A stretch of DNA of 58,553 bases from JBHICC01 sp046759385 (GCA_046759385.1 JBHICC010000014.1:1-58553); one strand, 5' to 3'; shown: positions 8,218 to 16,467, counted from the stretch's first letter. A program made the numbers and translations. Notes: generated by a model not told the origin, from the sequence alone.

Positions 8218-10866
8218 ATGGAACCGAGTATCTTTAAATTTGTGCTCCGGTACAGTAAACGAGAGCAGATCATACTGCTTTGCGTGACTCTGGTGTCCTT
8301 GCCGTTTCTGTACATCTCACTCGACCTCCCCAAGACCATCATCAACAAAGCGATCGGTGGAACCACTTTTCCCCGCGAGGTCTTCGGGTACGAGCTCGAG
8401 CAAATCCCCTTTCTCATGCTTCTATGCGGGCTTTTTCTCGTGTTGGTTTTTATCAACGGCGGTTTCAAGTATTTCGTTAATGTGTATCGCGGTGTTGTCA
8501 GCGAGCGGATGCTGCGCCGCTTGCGACATCAACTGTTCGAGAGGGTTCTGCGGTTTCCACTGCCCCACTTCCGCAAGCAATCACAGGGTGAAATCGTATC
8601 GATGGTGACCGCGGAGACGGAACCGCTAGGAGGCTATGTCGGTGAATCTATCGCGTTGCCTGCATTTCAAGGCGGTACCTTGCTCACGATTCTGGTCTTT
8701 ATGTTCGTGCAGGATCCAATACTGGGCACGGCTGCAATCGCATTGTATCCGGCCCAGGCCTACTTGATTCCCAAGCTTCAACGAAAGGTGAATGCGTTGG
8801 GTAAGCAACGCGTCGTTCAGGTAAGAAGCCTATCGGAGCGCATTGGCGAAGTGGTGACTGGGGTTCAAGAGGTGCATGCGCACGATACCTCGCGCTTCGA
8901 GCTTGCCGATTTTTCCCAGCGCATGGGCGAGATATATGTTGTCCGTCTAAAAATCTACCGGTTGAAGTTTTTTATCAAATTCACCAACAATTTCATTGAT
9001 AAGCTGACACCATTCTTCTTCTATTCAATTGGCGGTTACCTGGTCATCAGGGGTTCGCTCACTTTCGGTGCCCTAGTCGCTGTCTTGGCTGCGTATAAAG
9101 ACATCTCAGCACCGTGGAAAGAATTACTCAAGTACTATCAGACTAAAGAGGATGCACGGATCAAGTATGATTTACTGAGAGAGACCTTTGATCCCGCTGG
9201 AATGTTGGACGAGCGTATGCAGGTCGAGGAACCTGAGGACGTGCCGCCACTCGTCGGCGAGCTCATTGCGGCTAACGTTGACTTGAGAGAGGAAGACGAG
9301 AGCGACACCGCATTTGCAAGCGGCACTACTTTCAAGTTCAAGTTGCCCCAGAGTGTTGCCATACTGGGCCGGACGGGCAGCGGCCAAGACAGGTTGGCGA
9401 TGATAATGAGCGGCATTACCCGAGCGCGGTCGGGTACGATTACGATTGGTGACCTCAGTTTGATCAAAGCGCCAGAGACGGTGACCGGACGGCGCATAGC
9501 CTACGTCGGTCAGGAGCCGCGCCTGCGTTTGGGGAGCGTGCGCGATAATCTGCTGTACCCGCTGAAACATCGACCTCTGCGTGCGGCCAGCTATGATGAG
9601 GAAACCGGCAGTCGCCGTGAGAGCGAGCTTGCCGAAGCAGCACTATCGGGGAACTCTAACCACGATATCAATGCGGACTGGATTGATTACGAGGCGGCGG
9701 GTGTAACAGGGCCGGACGCACTGATCGACCGGACCATAGAAGTGCTTACGATCGCAGATATAGACCAAGATATATATCAGCTCGGCCTCAGAGGGAGTAT
9801 CGATCCGGAAGAGCAGCCCGAGCTGGCGAGCAGGATTTTGGAGGCCAGAAGGGCACTGCGCGATCGTTTGAGGGATCCGCAAATTGCGCCGTTGGTCGAA
9901 CAGTTCGATTGGGATAAGTACAACGAGAATATGACCGTGGCCGAGAACCTGCTGTTCGGCTCGCCACGTGACCCAAGTTTTGCTGTCGAGAATCTGCCGC
10001 AGAATGCCTATGTCCGAAAAGTACTTGAGGACACCGGCCTAACGTCCGAGCTTGTGACCATCGGCCGGAAAGTCGCAGAACTCATGGTGGACTTGTTTTC
10101 CGACGTGGAACCGGGGAGCGAGCTCTTTGAGCAGTACAGCTTCATTGGCGCAGACGACTTACCCGCGTTTCAAAGCATCTGTGCAAGGACGGAGAATCTA
10201 GCGCCCACAGAGCTAGCGTCCGAAGACCACGACATGTTGTGTGCGCTGCCGTTCAAGCTTATTCCGGCCCGGCACCGTCTCGGGGTTGGTGATGCGCGCC
10301 TGCGCGTGCGTCTGTTGGAGGCACGCCACGCCCTTGCCGAGATGCTTGGGCCAGACACGCATGCGGTCGAGTTCTTTGATCCAGACAAATACAACCCGGC
10401 AATCTCAATTCAGGATAACATCCTGTTCGGACGGCTCGCTTACGGTAGGGCGCGTGGTGCGTCTGAGGTCGGGGCGCTCATCGATGACGTGGTTGAAAAG
10501 CTGGGCTTGCGCGATGGCGTCATCGAACAAGGACTCGATCACTCTGTCGGCATTGCAGGCGCCCGCCTCACAGCGGCGCAGCGTCAGAAGCTCGCAATCG
10601 CGCGCGCTGTGTTGAAGCGGCCGGATCTTCTGATTATCGACCGAGCGACCGCTGTCCTGGACGGTGCGACGCAGACGAAGATAATTAAGGGTCTGTTCAA
10701 GGAGTTCGAAGGCCGCGGGTTGATCTGGGTTTTGCACCGTGCGAGTCTTGGTAGCGAGTTCGATCACACACTTGTGCTCGACAACGGTAAGGTTGTCGAG
10801 CAAGGCCGGTTTGCCGATCTAGACAAGCCCGGCAGCGTGGTTAACGAACTCGTGGTGGCCAGTTGA
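8218..10866 (+). CDS. ABC transporter-like membrane protein with degenerate, expanded ATPase domain
   Basis: This 882-residue fusion has an exporter-type six-helix membrane domain (about residues 1-320) and an ABC ATPase domain. The ATPase motifs are badly eroded. Walker A (residues 384-391) is GRTGSGQD, with Gln and Asp replacing the nucleotide-binding Lys-Thr/Ser. The signature is LTAAQRQ (784-790) instead of LSGGQ. Walker B is LLIIDRAT, with Arg809 replacing the catalytic Glu. The Q-loop Gln432 and switch His840 remain. Some 350 residues separate Q-loop and signature, where 50-60 is normal. In this stretch an N-L/I-L-Y/F motif occurs three times (Asn444, Asn577, Asn734), and two copies share EAR-x-AL and F-D-x-D-K-Y-N. 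It is probably not an active transporter ATPase. The genes downstream suggest a link to cyclic nucleotides; function is unknown. Confidence 0.85.
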   Translation: MEPSIFKFVLRYSKREQIILLCVTLVSLPFLYISLDLPKTIINKAIGGTTFPREVFGYELEQIPFLMLLCGLFLVLVFINGGFKYFVNVYRGVVSERMLRRLRHQLFERVLRFPLPHFRKQSQGEIVSMVTAETEPLGGYVGESIALPAFQGGTLLTILVFMFVQDPILGTAAIALYPAQAYLIPKLQRKVNALGKQRVVQVRSLSERIGEVVTGVQEVHAHDTSRFELADFSQRMGEIYVVRLKIYRLKFFIKFTNNFIDKLTPFFFYSIGGYLVIRGSLTFGALVAVLAAYKDISAPWKELLKYYQTKEDARIKYDLLRETFDPAGMLDERMQVEEPEDVPPLVGELIAANVDLREEDESDTAFASGTTFKFKLPQSVAILGRTGSGQDRLAMIMSGITRARSGTITIGDLSLIKAPETVTGRRIAYVGQEPRLRLGSVRDNLLYPLKHRPLRAASYDEETGSRRESELAEAALSGNSNHDINADWIDYEAAGVTGPDALIDRTIEVLTIADIDQDIYQLGLRGSIDPEEQPELASRILEARRALRDRLRDPQIAPLVEQFDWDKYNENMTVAENLLFGSPRDPSFAVENLPQNAYVRKVLEDTGLTSELVTIGRKVAELMVDLFSDVEPGSELFEQYSFIGADDLPAFQSICARTENLAPTELASEDHDMLCALPFKLIPARHRLGVGDARLRVRLLEARHALAEMLGPDTHAVEFFDPDKYNPAISIQDNILFGRLAYGRARGASEVGALIDDVVEKLGLRDGVIEQGLDHSVGIAGARLTAAQRQKLAIARAVLKRPDLLIIDRATAVLDGATQTKIIKGLFKEFEGRGLIWVLHRASLGSEFDHTLVLDNGKVVEQGRFADLDKPGSVVNELVVAS

Positions 10867-10885
10867 GGCACCGGAGGAGAGCGCC

Positions 10886-11356
10886 GTGGATCTGCATAAG
10901 TCTTCTGAAATCCTGCGCAAAATACCGATGTTTACCAAGCTCGAGCCGTCGAAGCTTAAGCTACTGGCATTTACGAGCGAACTCCTGACGTTCGAGAACG
11001 CCGAGATATTGTTCCACGAGGGTGATCCGGCTGACTGCGCTTACGTCATTATGAGTGGGGAGATCGAAATCCTGGCGCGCACCGACGCCGGCGATGTTGT
11101 AGTCGGGACCTTGAGCGAGCATCAGCTTTTCGGAGAACTTGCAGTACTGACTAATGAACCGCGCTCGGCTACCTTGCGTGCAAAGGGAGAACTGCGAGCG
11201 CTGCGCATCACGGACGAAGCGTTTCTCAAGCTCGTGTCCGAGAACCCCGAGGTCGCGCTCGATGTCATGCGTCAGTTGAGCGAGAAGCTGGCGCTCACGC
11301 ACAAAAAGGTCACGGCGTTGGAAAGCGAAGTGCTGCGGCGAGGCAAGCCGTCATAG
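10886..11356 (+). CDS. Cyclic nucleotide-binding domain protein
   Basis: This 156-residue protein is almost entirely a CRP-type cyclic nucleotide-binding barrel. Residues 10-35 form the lead helices and FHEGDPADCAYVIMSGEIEI the early beta-roll. The phosphate-binding cassette is LFGELAVLTNEPRSATLRA, with the conserved Glu and the Arg of R-S-A that normally contact the cyclic phosphate and ribose. There is no DNA-binding helix-turn-helix after the C-helix, so it should act by protein contact, not as a transcription factor. Start is GTG at 10886 with a strong GGAGGA upstream. The gene lies 19 bp after the ABC-like gene and 7 bp before the HD-family gene, so it is surely co-transcribed. A cyclase gene converges two genes further on. 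Confidence 0.9.
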   Translation: MDLHKSSEILRKIPMFTKLEPSKLKLLAFTSELLTFENAEILFHEGDPADCAYVIMSGEIEILARTDAGDVVVGTLSEHQLFGELAVLTNEPRSATLRAKGELRALRITDEAFLKLVSENPEVALDVMRQLSEKLALTHKKVTALESEVLRRGKPS

Positions 11357-11363
11357 GACGTGC

Positions 11364-12017
11364 ATGATACCTGTTATGGGTATGACTAAGGATCGGTTTG
11401 CCGCACTGTGGAATCGCTGTGTGGCGGATGGCGCCGTCGCGAAGAGCGCGCCTCTTTATGAAGAGCTCTGGCGGCGGTACTCCGAACCCCATCGCCGCTA
11501 TCACACGCCCGACCATATCAGTCACTGTCTGCAACAGCTGGACCTGGCAGCCAAGTTGATGGACGATCCCGATGCCGTCGAGATGGGGCTCTGGTTTCAC
11601 GATGTTATCTACAACCCACGGGCGACAGACAATGAGCTAAAAAGTGCTCAACTGTTTGCGGAGCTTGTCAATGATCACATTGATCCCGATTTTCGCCAGA
11701 GCGTTTTCGATCTAATACTCATCACAACGCATCCGGAGCAACCCGCGCGGCTCGATGAAAAATTCATCGTTGACATCGATCTTTCCAGTTTCGCTTTGCC
11801 GTGGGACCACTTCCAGCAAGACAGTGACGCCGTTAGACAAGAGTATGCGCACATCTCCGATGAGAAGTTCTTCCCGAATCATCTCCAGTTCCTGCGCGCC
11901 TTGGTCGACCGCCCTACATTCTTTTTTACCGATTTCTTCCGCGGTCGGTACGAGACCACGGCGCGCGAGAATGTGGCGCGCTACATGGCGGATCTAGGCA
12001 AGCAGGGATTTTCCTAG
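11364..12017 (+). CDS. Predicted metal-dependent HD-superfamily phosphohydrolase (COG4339-like)
   Basis: This is a 217-residue protein with motifs of the COG4339 branch of the HD superfamily. RRYHTPDHISHCLQQL (near residue 48) supplies the first histidines and ALWFHDVIYNP-like WFHDVIYNPRATDNELKSA the HD pair; TTHPEQPARL and VDIDLSSFALPW follow with a further His and Asp. This family is predicted to bind divalent metal and hydrolyse phosphoesters or nucleotides, but the substrate is not established. Placement in an operon with a cyclic-nucleotide-binding protein makes a role in cyclic-nucleotide or nucleotide turnover possible; that is inference only. The ATG at 11364 follows an AGGA, and ATGs at 11376 and 11382 are alternatives. 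Confidence 0.82.
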   Translation: MIPVMGMTKDRFAALWNRCVADGAVAKSAPLYEELWRRYSEPHRRYHTPDHISHCLQQLDLAAKLMDDPDAVEMGLWFHDVIYNPRATDNELKSAQLFAELVNDHIDPDFRQSVFDLILITTHPEQPARLDEKFIVDIDLSSFALPWDHFQQDSDAVRQEYAHISDEKFFPNHLQFLRALVDRPTFFFTDFFRGRYETTARENVARYMADLGKQGFS

Positions 12018-12023
12018 AAGCGC

Positions 12024-13364
12024 CTAGCCAGGGTCCGGCAGGGTATAGATCACAGTCGGCTTGTTCCTGCCTCGCACTTGCACCTCGCCGAGTCGTTGAA
12101 ACGCGAAGCGCCCCCAACCCGCACGTTCGCAGGTGGTTTCAGCGACAATTACGCGTGTTCCGTACTCCTTATTGAGCTGCTCCAGGCGCGCGGCCAAGTT
12201 CACATCGTCGCCATGAACGGTGTACCCGAGCCGTTCCCCAGTACCGACGAGCCCGCCGACACAAGTGCCCGTATTGATTCCGATACGCGACCTAAGCGTG
12301 ATGCCGCCGCCAAACGTCTGGTTCTTAAGCACATTCTGGATCTCGATAGCGGCACGAACGGCGTTAGCGGCGTGTTCGCGATGGGGCTCAGGTAGATTAA
12401 AGCTGGCGAGGATCGCGTCTCCCTGAAACTGATTGATAACCCCGCCATGCTGCTCGATTGGCTCCACCACTGCCTTGAAGTAGTCGTTGAGCGTGGCGAT
12501 CAAATCGGTCGGCGACAGCGTTTCGCTAATCGATGTGAACCCTTCAATATCGGTAAATAGGATCGTCGCCTCCCGCACTACGCCTTGTCCCGCTTCTACG
12601 CGTTGTTCCGCCGAGCGTACTTGTCTCACTACCTCTGTCGGCACGAAACGTGATAAATCCTGAGCTGTGCTGGCATCAAAAACCGATTGGATCAGCAGGC
12701 GCCGCCCGCGATGAATAGCTAACGCTAGGATCGAGGTCACCATCAATATAGAAATGATCTTGTCGAACTCGGCACCAATGAGAACGCTGTTAGACGTCAT
12801 GTATTCGATATAGTCACGAGTAACCATCATGTCTGCCGGATCGGAATAGATCACGTAAGCGACCATCGCCAGCCAACCTGAGGCTGCTACCATCCCCGCC
12901 ACGAGCACGAAACGTGGCTCGAATCGCAACGCACGCAAAGCAATGAAGATAAAGACATACAGTAACGTAGGCGCCTTAAGGTAGAACGACGCCGGTTGCA
13001 TATACTGCACATGAAAACTCCAGATAAGTCCGAGCAACAGTAGCATGTCAACAACGATAGACACATACAGCATCCAGTCAGGCAGACGATTGGTATGGGC
13101 CAACATCAATCTCAAAACCGTGAACGCGAAGTAAAGACCGAGTGCCCAAGGCACCGGCGCGAACTCCGCTTCCTCAGTGAACGTCTTCGGTGCGATTGCG
13201 TAAAGGAAGCCGAACGTGACCACGACACCCAACTGAATCCAACCGATGAGAACCTCACTCGATTCTTGCTGGCGACGAATGGCCTCGCTGACACGGGGGG
13301 GTAGCCGCGAATGTTGAGCGCTGCGGCGCCAATTCGAAACGTAAGCTTTTAAACCGCCAGCCAT
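12024..13364 (-). CDS. Class III adenylate/guanylate cyclase with membrane N-terminus
   Basis: This protein should make cAMP or cGMP at the inner membrane. The first half carries about six hydrophobic segments (starting at WIQLGVVVTFGFLYAIAP) and acts as a membrane sensor or anchor. The second half is a class III catalytic domain with the two metal-binding aspartates in ATILFTDIEGFTSISETL and NQFQGDAILASFN, and the dimer-interface motif VHGDDVNLAARLEQLNKEYG. The position usually occupied by the purine-selecting Lys (K-F-x-G-D) is Gln here, so base preference is uncertain. I chose the ATG at 13364 (446 residues) over an upstream TTG at 13448, because the MAGGLKAYV start is duplicated at 14525. 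The gene converges on the HD-family gene with 6 bp between stops. Confidence 0.86.
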   Translation of the reverse strand: MAGGLKAYVSNWRRSAQHSRLPPRVSEAIRRQQESSEVLIGWIQLGVVVTFGFLYAIAPKTFTEEAEFAPVPWALGLYFAFTVLRLMLAHTNRLPDWMLYVSIVVDMLLLLGLIWSFHVQYMQPASFYLKAPTLLYVFIFIALRALRFEPRFVLVAGMVAASGWLAMVAYVIYSDPADMMVTRDYIEYMTSNSVLIGAEFDKIISILMVTSILALAIHRGRRLLIQSVFDASTAQDLSRFVPTEVVRQVRSAEQRVEAGQGVVREATILFTDIEGFTSISETLSPTDLIATLNDYFKAVVEPIEQHGGVINQFQGDAILASFNLPEPHREHAANAVRAAIEIQNVLKNQTFGGGITLRSRIGINTGTCVGGLVGTGERLGYTVHGDDVNLAARLEQLNKEYGTRVIVAETTCERAGWGRFAFQRLGEVQVRGRNKPTVIYTLPDPG

Positions 13365-13368
13365 GACA
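13338..13368. repeat. 31-bp direct repeat, copy 1 (cyclase start)
   Basis: This copy spans the first codons of the cyclase (read on the minus strand) and 4 bp upstream of its ATG. It is identical over 31 bp to 14499-14529, with weaker similarity continuing into the next 20 or so cyclase bases. The two copies bracket the AT-rich oxygenase-like gene. Confidence 0.9.
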
Positions 13369-13537
13369 AGAAAGGGAGGGCGTTGTTTCTGAAGTTTATT
13401 TCCAAGAGTCTGGACGAAAGAGTAAAGTTCACCAATCGCGTGATACAAGTCTACCTTACGTCAGAGTGGAGTCTTAGAAGGAATTCTTGGCTTTTTGAGC
13501 GATGATGTTTTCACCGTCAATTCTCCGCTGAGTTGGA

Positions 13538-14413
13538 CTATTCTTCAGAGAAAGGTGCGCAATTTTCCTGCATAAACTTCCGAATTTCGCGATCTGTCTC
13601 TTCAGTCCGCTTCAGAAAATCACCGACACGTTTTGGATTACTGAACGTTACAATCGTGTCAAAAACAATCAGGCCTTTCTCGCCGCGTTCAATCGGCGCA
13701 CCCATGTGTTGCAACCAAGCAGGCAGACCAACGAGACTGCCTTTCTTGTAAGGATACTCGATGCAGTTCCGTTGAGTGTAAAAGTTATCAAAGCTATGAG
13801 TGTGCCCCGTTAGGTTTTGATTGAAGAGATACAGATTTCCCCCTGCATCGGGTTGTTTGTAGCAGTAGCAGAACGAAAAGGTCTGTCCCCGATGAATGTG
13901 TGGTGCTTGCCATCCTCCGCTTCGATAATCAATGAACCACGAAGGACCAAGAATAATGTGCGGTTTGGGAGCCTTATTAGGATTTTTATACCACTCTACG
14001 TTAAGACCGTAACGACCGTATACGTCGATGGAACAGTTACGATCCTCTGTGCTGCGCCCAATCATCGCTCGAATTGTAGGAATAGCAATTGCATCACGAA
14101 ACCACGCTAGTTTTTCGTGATCATTCCACTCAAATGCGAATTGAAATGTATCGCCACGATTTGTGATATATCCCTTTTTAGTTTGATCAATGTCTTCAAT
14201 ACTCTTATTGTTTTTTTCTTTACGATTTTTGATTACGTAATGCACGCACCATTCATCAAACTCAGGGCAACGAAATTGCGCGTCAATGAACGGAATACCA
14301 AAAAAGGTCTTATCCCATACTTGTATCGGTTGGATTGATTTTACCTCTTTTCTTGATTGAACCTTCTTAATCTCAACGGAATCCGATTTTCCAAATCCTG
14401 TATTCTCACTCAT
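13538..14413 (-). CDS. AT-rich gene for a putative Fe(II)/2-oxoglutarate oxygenase-like protein
   Basis: This 291-residue protein has the layout of small 2OG-Fe(II) oxygenases of the TIGR02466 type. His172 and His174 (PHIHRG) start the jelly roll, YCYKQPDAGGNLYLF gives the central strands, and GLPAWLQHMGAPI with His236 precedes an R-G-E-K-G-L-I-V-F strand. I read His172/174/236 as the metal ligands and Arg243 as a candidate 2OG contact; the first ligand pair is H-x-H, not the usual H-x-D. The start has an excellent AGGAGG. Base composition is far more AT-rich than the neighbours and Lys/Asn/Ile codons abound, so the gene was probably acquired. It sits exactly between 31-bp direct repeats. Substrate unknown; the fold assignment is tentative. 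Confidence 0.6.
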   Translation of the reverse strand: MSENTGFGKSDSVEIKKVQSRKEVKSIQPIQVWDKTFFGIPFIDAQFRCPEFDEWCVHYVIKNRKEKNNKSIEDIDQTKKGYITNRGDTFQFAFEWNDHEKLAWFRDAIAIPTIRAMIGRSTEDRNCSIDVYGRYGLNVEWYKNPNKAPKPHIILGPSWFIDYRSGGWQAPHIHRGQTFSFCYCYKQPDAGGNLYLFNQNLTGHTHSFDNFYTQRNCIEYPYKKGSLVGLPAWLQHMGAPIERGEKGLIVFDTIVTFSNPKRVGDFLKRTEETDREIRKFMQENCAPFSEE

Positions 14414-14471
14414 GAGGCCTCCTAAAAAGGTTCAGTGGATTCATCATAACTCTTCACATCTTTCTTTGCTC

Positions 14472-14525
14472 TCATTTGGTGCTGTCGCGCCACTCTGGAA
14501 CGTAAGCTTTTAAACCGCCAGCCAT
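14472..14525 (-). pseudogene. Short 5' fragment duplicating the cyclase start
   Basis: On the minus strand an ATG at 14525 begins MAGGLKAYVPEWRDSTK and then stops. The first nine residues equal the N-terminus of the cyclase gene at 13364, and the next few are similar. It lies 19 bp downstream of the methyltransferase stop, where the cyclase start would be expected if the oxygenase block had not been inserted. It is too short to be functional and is best seen as the stump left by an insertion or duplication. Confidence 0.65.
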
Positions 14526-14529
14526 GACA
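14499..14529. repeat. 31-bp direct repeat, copy 2
   Basis: This segment is identical to 13338-13368 and covers the ATG and first codons of the cyclase-start fragment. The two copies are 1,161 bp apart (start to start) and flank one AT-rich gene. Confidence 0.9.
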
Positions 14530-14544
14530 CGTTGGCCCGCGTCC

Positions 14545-15222
14545 TTATGCCGACACGATGGGATTAGCGATCCAATCTTGCATCATATGGATCAGTCCGT
14601 TGTCGCGAGACCAAAGGTAGACGTAACCCCCTGCGCCGGTCACGTCGTCAAAGGCTTCGACCTCCAGCGCACCTGCGTCTGGCCGCATGTGACTAAACAG
14701 GTTAAGAAAGTCTCGACCGTAACCGCGATAATGCCCGTGCGATTCGGGTCTGGCGTAACCCCAGTCGACGGTCTTGTCACGGGTATAGGGCGTGGGTACG
14801 GTAATTTGAAGGAAGCCGTGAGGCCGTGTAATGCGCATCAGTTCGTGTAATCCTCGTCGATCGTCGGCCACATGTTCGAGGACATGGTTACAGATTACCA
14901 GATCATAACTGGCGTCCCTGCGATCGATGGAGTGTAGGTCAAGCGAATTTTCCCCCTGAAACACCGAGACTTCGTACGATCCGAACCACGACGGCTCTAC
15001 CCCGATGTCGGGGCTCAACTGCAAGACCTGGAGCTTGGCCAGGTATTCGCGGGGAAACTGCGTATAGATTTGGCGAAGCTGCCGATGACGCTCCAGCGAC
15101 TGGCATTGCGTACAACGCGGCAGCTCCCCGGTGCTGCTTTTCCGATTGTTCGGCCCGAACTCGAACTGCTTACCGCCGCAGATGTTGCATATCGCCTTAC
15201 GTGACCCGACGGAGGCACTCAT
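14545..15222 (-). CDS. SAM-dependent methyltransferase with N-terminal zinc ribbon
   Basis: This is a 225-residue class I methyltransferase (Methyltransf_11 type). It begins with a four-cysteine zinc ribbon (C12-x2-C15 and C37-x2-C40). The Rossmann part follows: SYDLVICNHVLEHVADDRRG is the motif after the SAM-binding acidic residue, and MRITRPHGFLQITVPTPYTR is the late strand. The classical glycine-rich motif I is weak (LQVLQLSPDIGVEPSW), as is common in glycan- and polyketide-associated methyltransferases. It is the most downstream of three minus-strand genes running away from the glycosyltransferase cluster (dehydrogenase, aminotransferase, methyltransferase), which suggests modification of a sugar or small-molecule substrate. 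The real acceptor cannot be read from sequence. Confidence 0.82.
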   Translation of the reverse strand: MSASVGSRKAICNICGGKQFEFGPNNRKSSTGELPRCTQCQSLERHRQLRQIYTQFPREYLAKLQVLQLSPDIGVEPSWFGSYEVSVFQGENSLDLHSIDRRDASYDLVICNHVLEHVADDRRGLHELMRITRPHGFLQITVPTPYTRDKTVDWGYARPESHGHYRGYGRDFLNLFSHMRPDAGALEVEAFDDVTGAGGYVYLWSRDNGLIHMMQDWIANPIVSA

Positions 15223-15309
15223 AGTCTAAAAGACATCTTTAATATTAGTTGATCTCTGTTACCTGGAGGCATCAGGCGTGAGGCTGAGGAGAAACGTACT
15301 TCGCGCTCC

Positions 15310-16467
15310 TTACTCGCCACTCCCGACGTCGCTAGCATACGCGGCTTGTACTGCTGTTACTCCTTTCCCCAGCTCAAATCGCCATCCAAGATCTCGCAAG
15401 GCCGATTCGAGTGCAGATGCCAGCGCAACGATGTCAGTTTCGTCGCAATAGCCCATGTGAGCTACACGGAAGATCTTCCCTTTCAGATGTTCCTGTCCAC
15501 CCGCTACGATGACGCCGTATGGATCTCGTAAACGGTTCACAAGCTCACCCCCATCTATTTCCTTCGGCACGCGTATCGCTGTTACCGCATTGCTCGGTGA
15601 TCGCGCAAACAGCTCCAGTTCCATCGCATTGGCGCCTTCTCGGATCGCTTTGGCCAATCTCGCGAATCGCTGCCAACGACGCTGCAAATCTTCCTCGACG
15701 ATCAAACGCAGTGATTCACGGAGTCCCATGATGAGTGACGTCGCTGGGGTCCACGCCGTGTCAAACGTTTGTAAAGCTTCTCTCGCTCTATGCAAATCGA
15801 GGTAGTACCGTGGTAAGTCACTTCGGCTCGCGGCGTGCCACCCACGGTCGTTAACCGCAACAAATGCCAGACCTGGCGGAAGCATTGCTCCCTTCTGTGA
15901 CGCCGACACGCATACATCGATCCCCCAGCTATCCTTAAAGAACGGAAGTACTCCGACCGCGCTCATCCCGTCGACAATGATTAGTGCGTCGCAGCGGCGA
16001 CGAATCGCCGCTGCAATCGCCTCGACGTCGAAAGCCACACCCGTCGATGTTTCACTGTGAGTGAGAAACACGGCAGCCGCATCCGAATGCCGGCGCACAA
16101 ATTCTCCCACATCATCCGGTGCCACCGATTCACCCCAGGGCACTTTCAGTGCGTTAACCCGTAGACCATAAATGCGCGCGATCTCGCTCCAGCGCTCGCC
16201 AAACTTGCCCCCTTCAATCGTCACGATTTCATCGCCATGCCGCAGGAAATTGATTACCGCAGCCTCCATCGCTCCGGTTCCGGATGTGGTTAGGGTCAGT
16301 ACATCCCCTGAGGTTTGGAACAGATGTTTGAGATCCACGCATACCGCTTCGAACATCGCCCTAAATTCCTTGGTCCGAAAAGTCAGCATGGGTTGCGTCA
16401 TTGCCTTGGATACACGGCCGGGGACCTGGCTCTGCATGGGCGTGAGCAATCGAGTGTTCGCTGTCAT
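15310..16467 (-). CDS. Class V aminotransferase (alanine/serine--glyoxylate type)
   Basis: This is a 385-residue PLP enzyme of the AGXT/SGAT/PucG branch. GTGAMEAAVINFL binds the cofactor phosphate, THSETSTGVAFDVEAI is the conserved Thr/Ser-rich region, DALIIVDGMSAVG holds the Asp that contacts the PLP nitrogen, and SASQKGAMLPPGLAF carries the PLP lysine. A late Arg (KIFRVAHMGYCDETDI) binds the substrate carboxylate. Such enzymes move amino groups between alanine, serine or ureidoglycine and glyoxylate or pyruvate. It is unlike the PhnW in this window beyond the shared fold. The zinc-dehydrogenase gene is 73 bp upstream in the same direction, so the pair could oxidise an alcohol and then aminate the carbonyl. 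Confidence 0.88.
   Translation of the reverse strand: MTANTRLLTPMQSQVPGRVSKAMTQPMLTFRTKEFRAMFEAVCVDLKHLFQTSGDVLTLTTSGTGAMEAAVINFLRHGDEIVTIEGGKFGERWSEIARIYGLRVNALKVPWGESVAPDDVGEFVRRHSDAAAVFLTHSETSTGVAFDVEAIAAAIRRRCDALIIVDGMSAVGVLPFFKDSWGIDVCVSASQKGAMLPPGLAFVAVNDRGWHAASRSDLPRYYLDLHRAREALQTFDTAWTPATSLIMGLRESLRLIVEEDLQRRWQRFARLAKAIREGANAMELELFARSPSNAVTAIRVPKEIDGGELVNRLRDPYGVIVAGGQEHLKGKIFRVAHMGYCDETDIVALASALESALRDLGWRFELGKGVTAVQAAYASDVGSGE

Noticed and set aside
8010..8237. A 75-codon frame before the ABC-like gene
   Set aside because: Overlaps the real start, lacks motifs and looks like spacer DNA.
13338..14529. Insertion sequence with terminal repeats
   Set aside because: The flanking repeats are direct, derive from the cyclase start codons, and no transposase lies between them.
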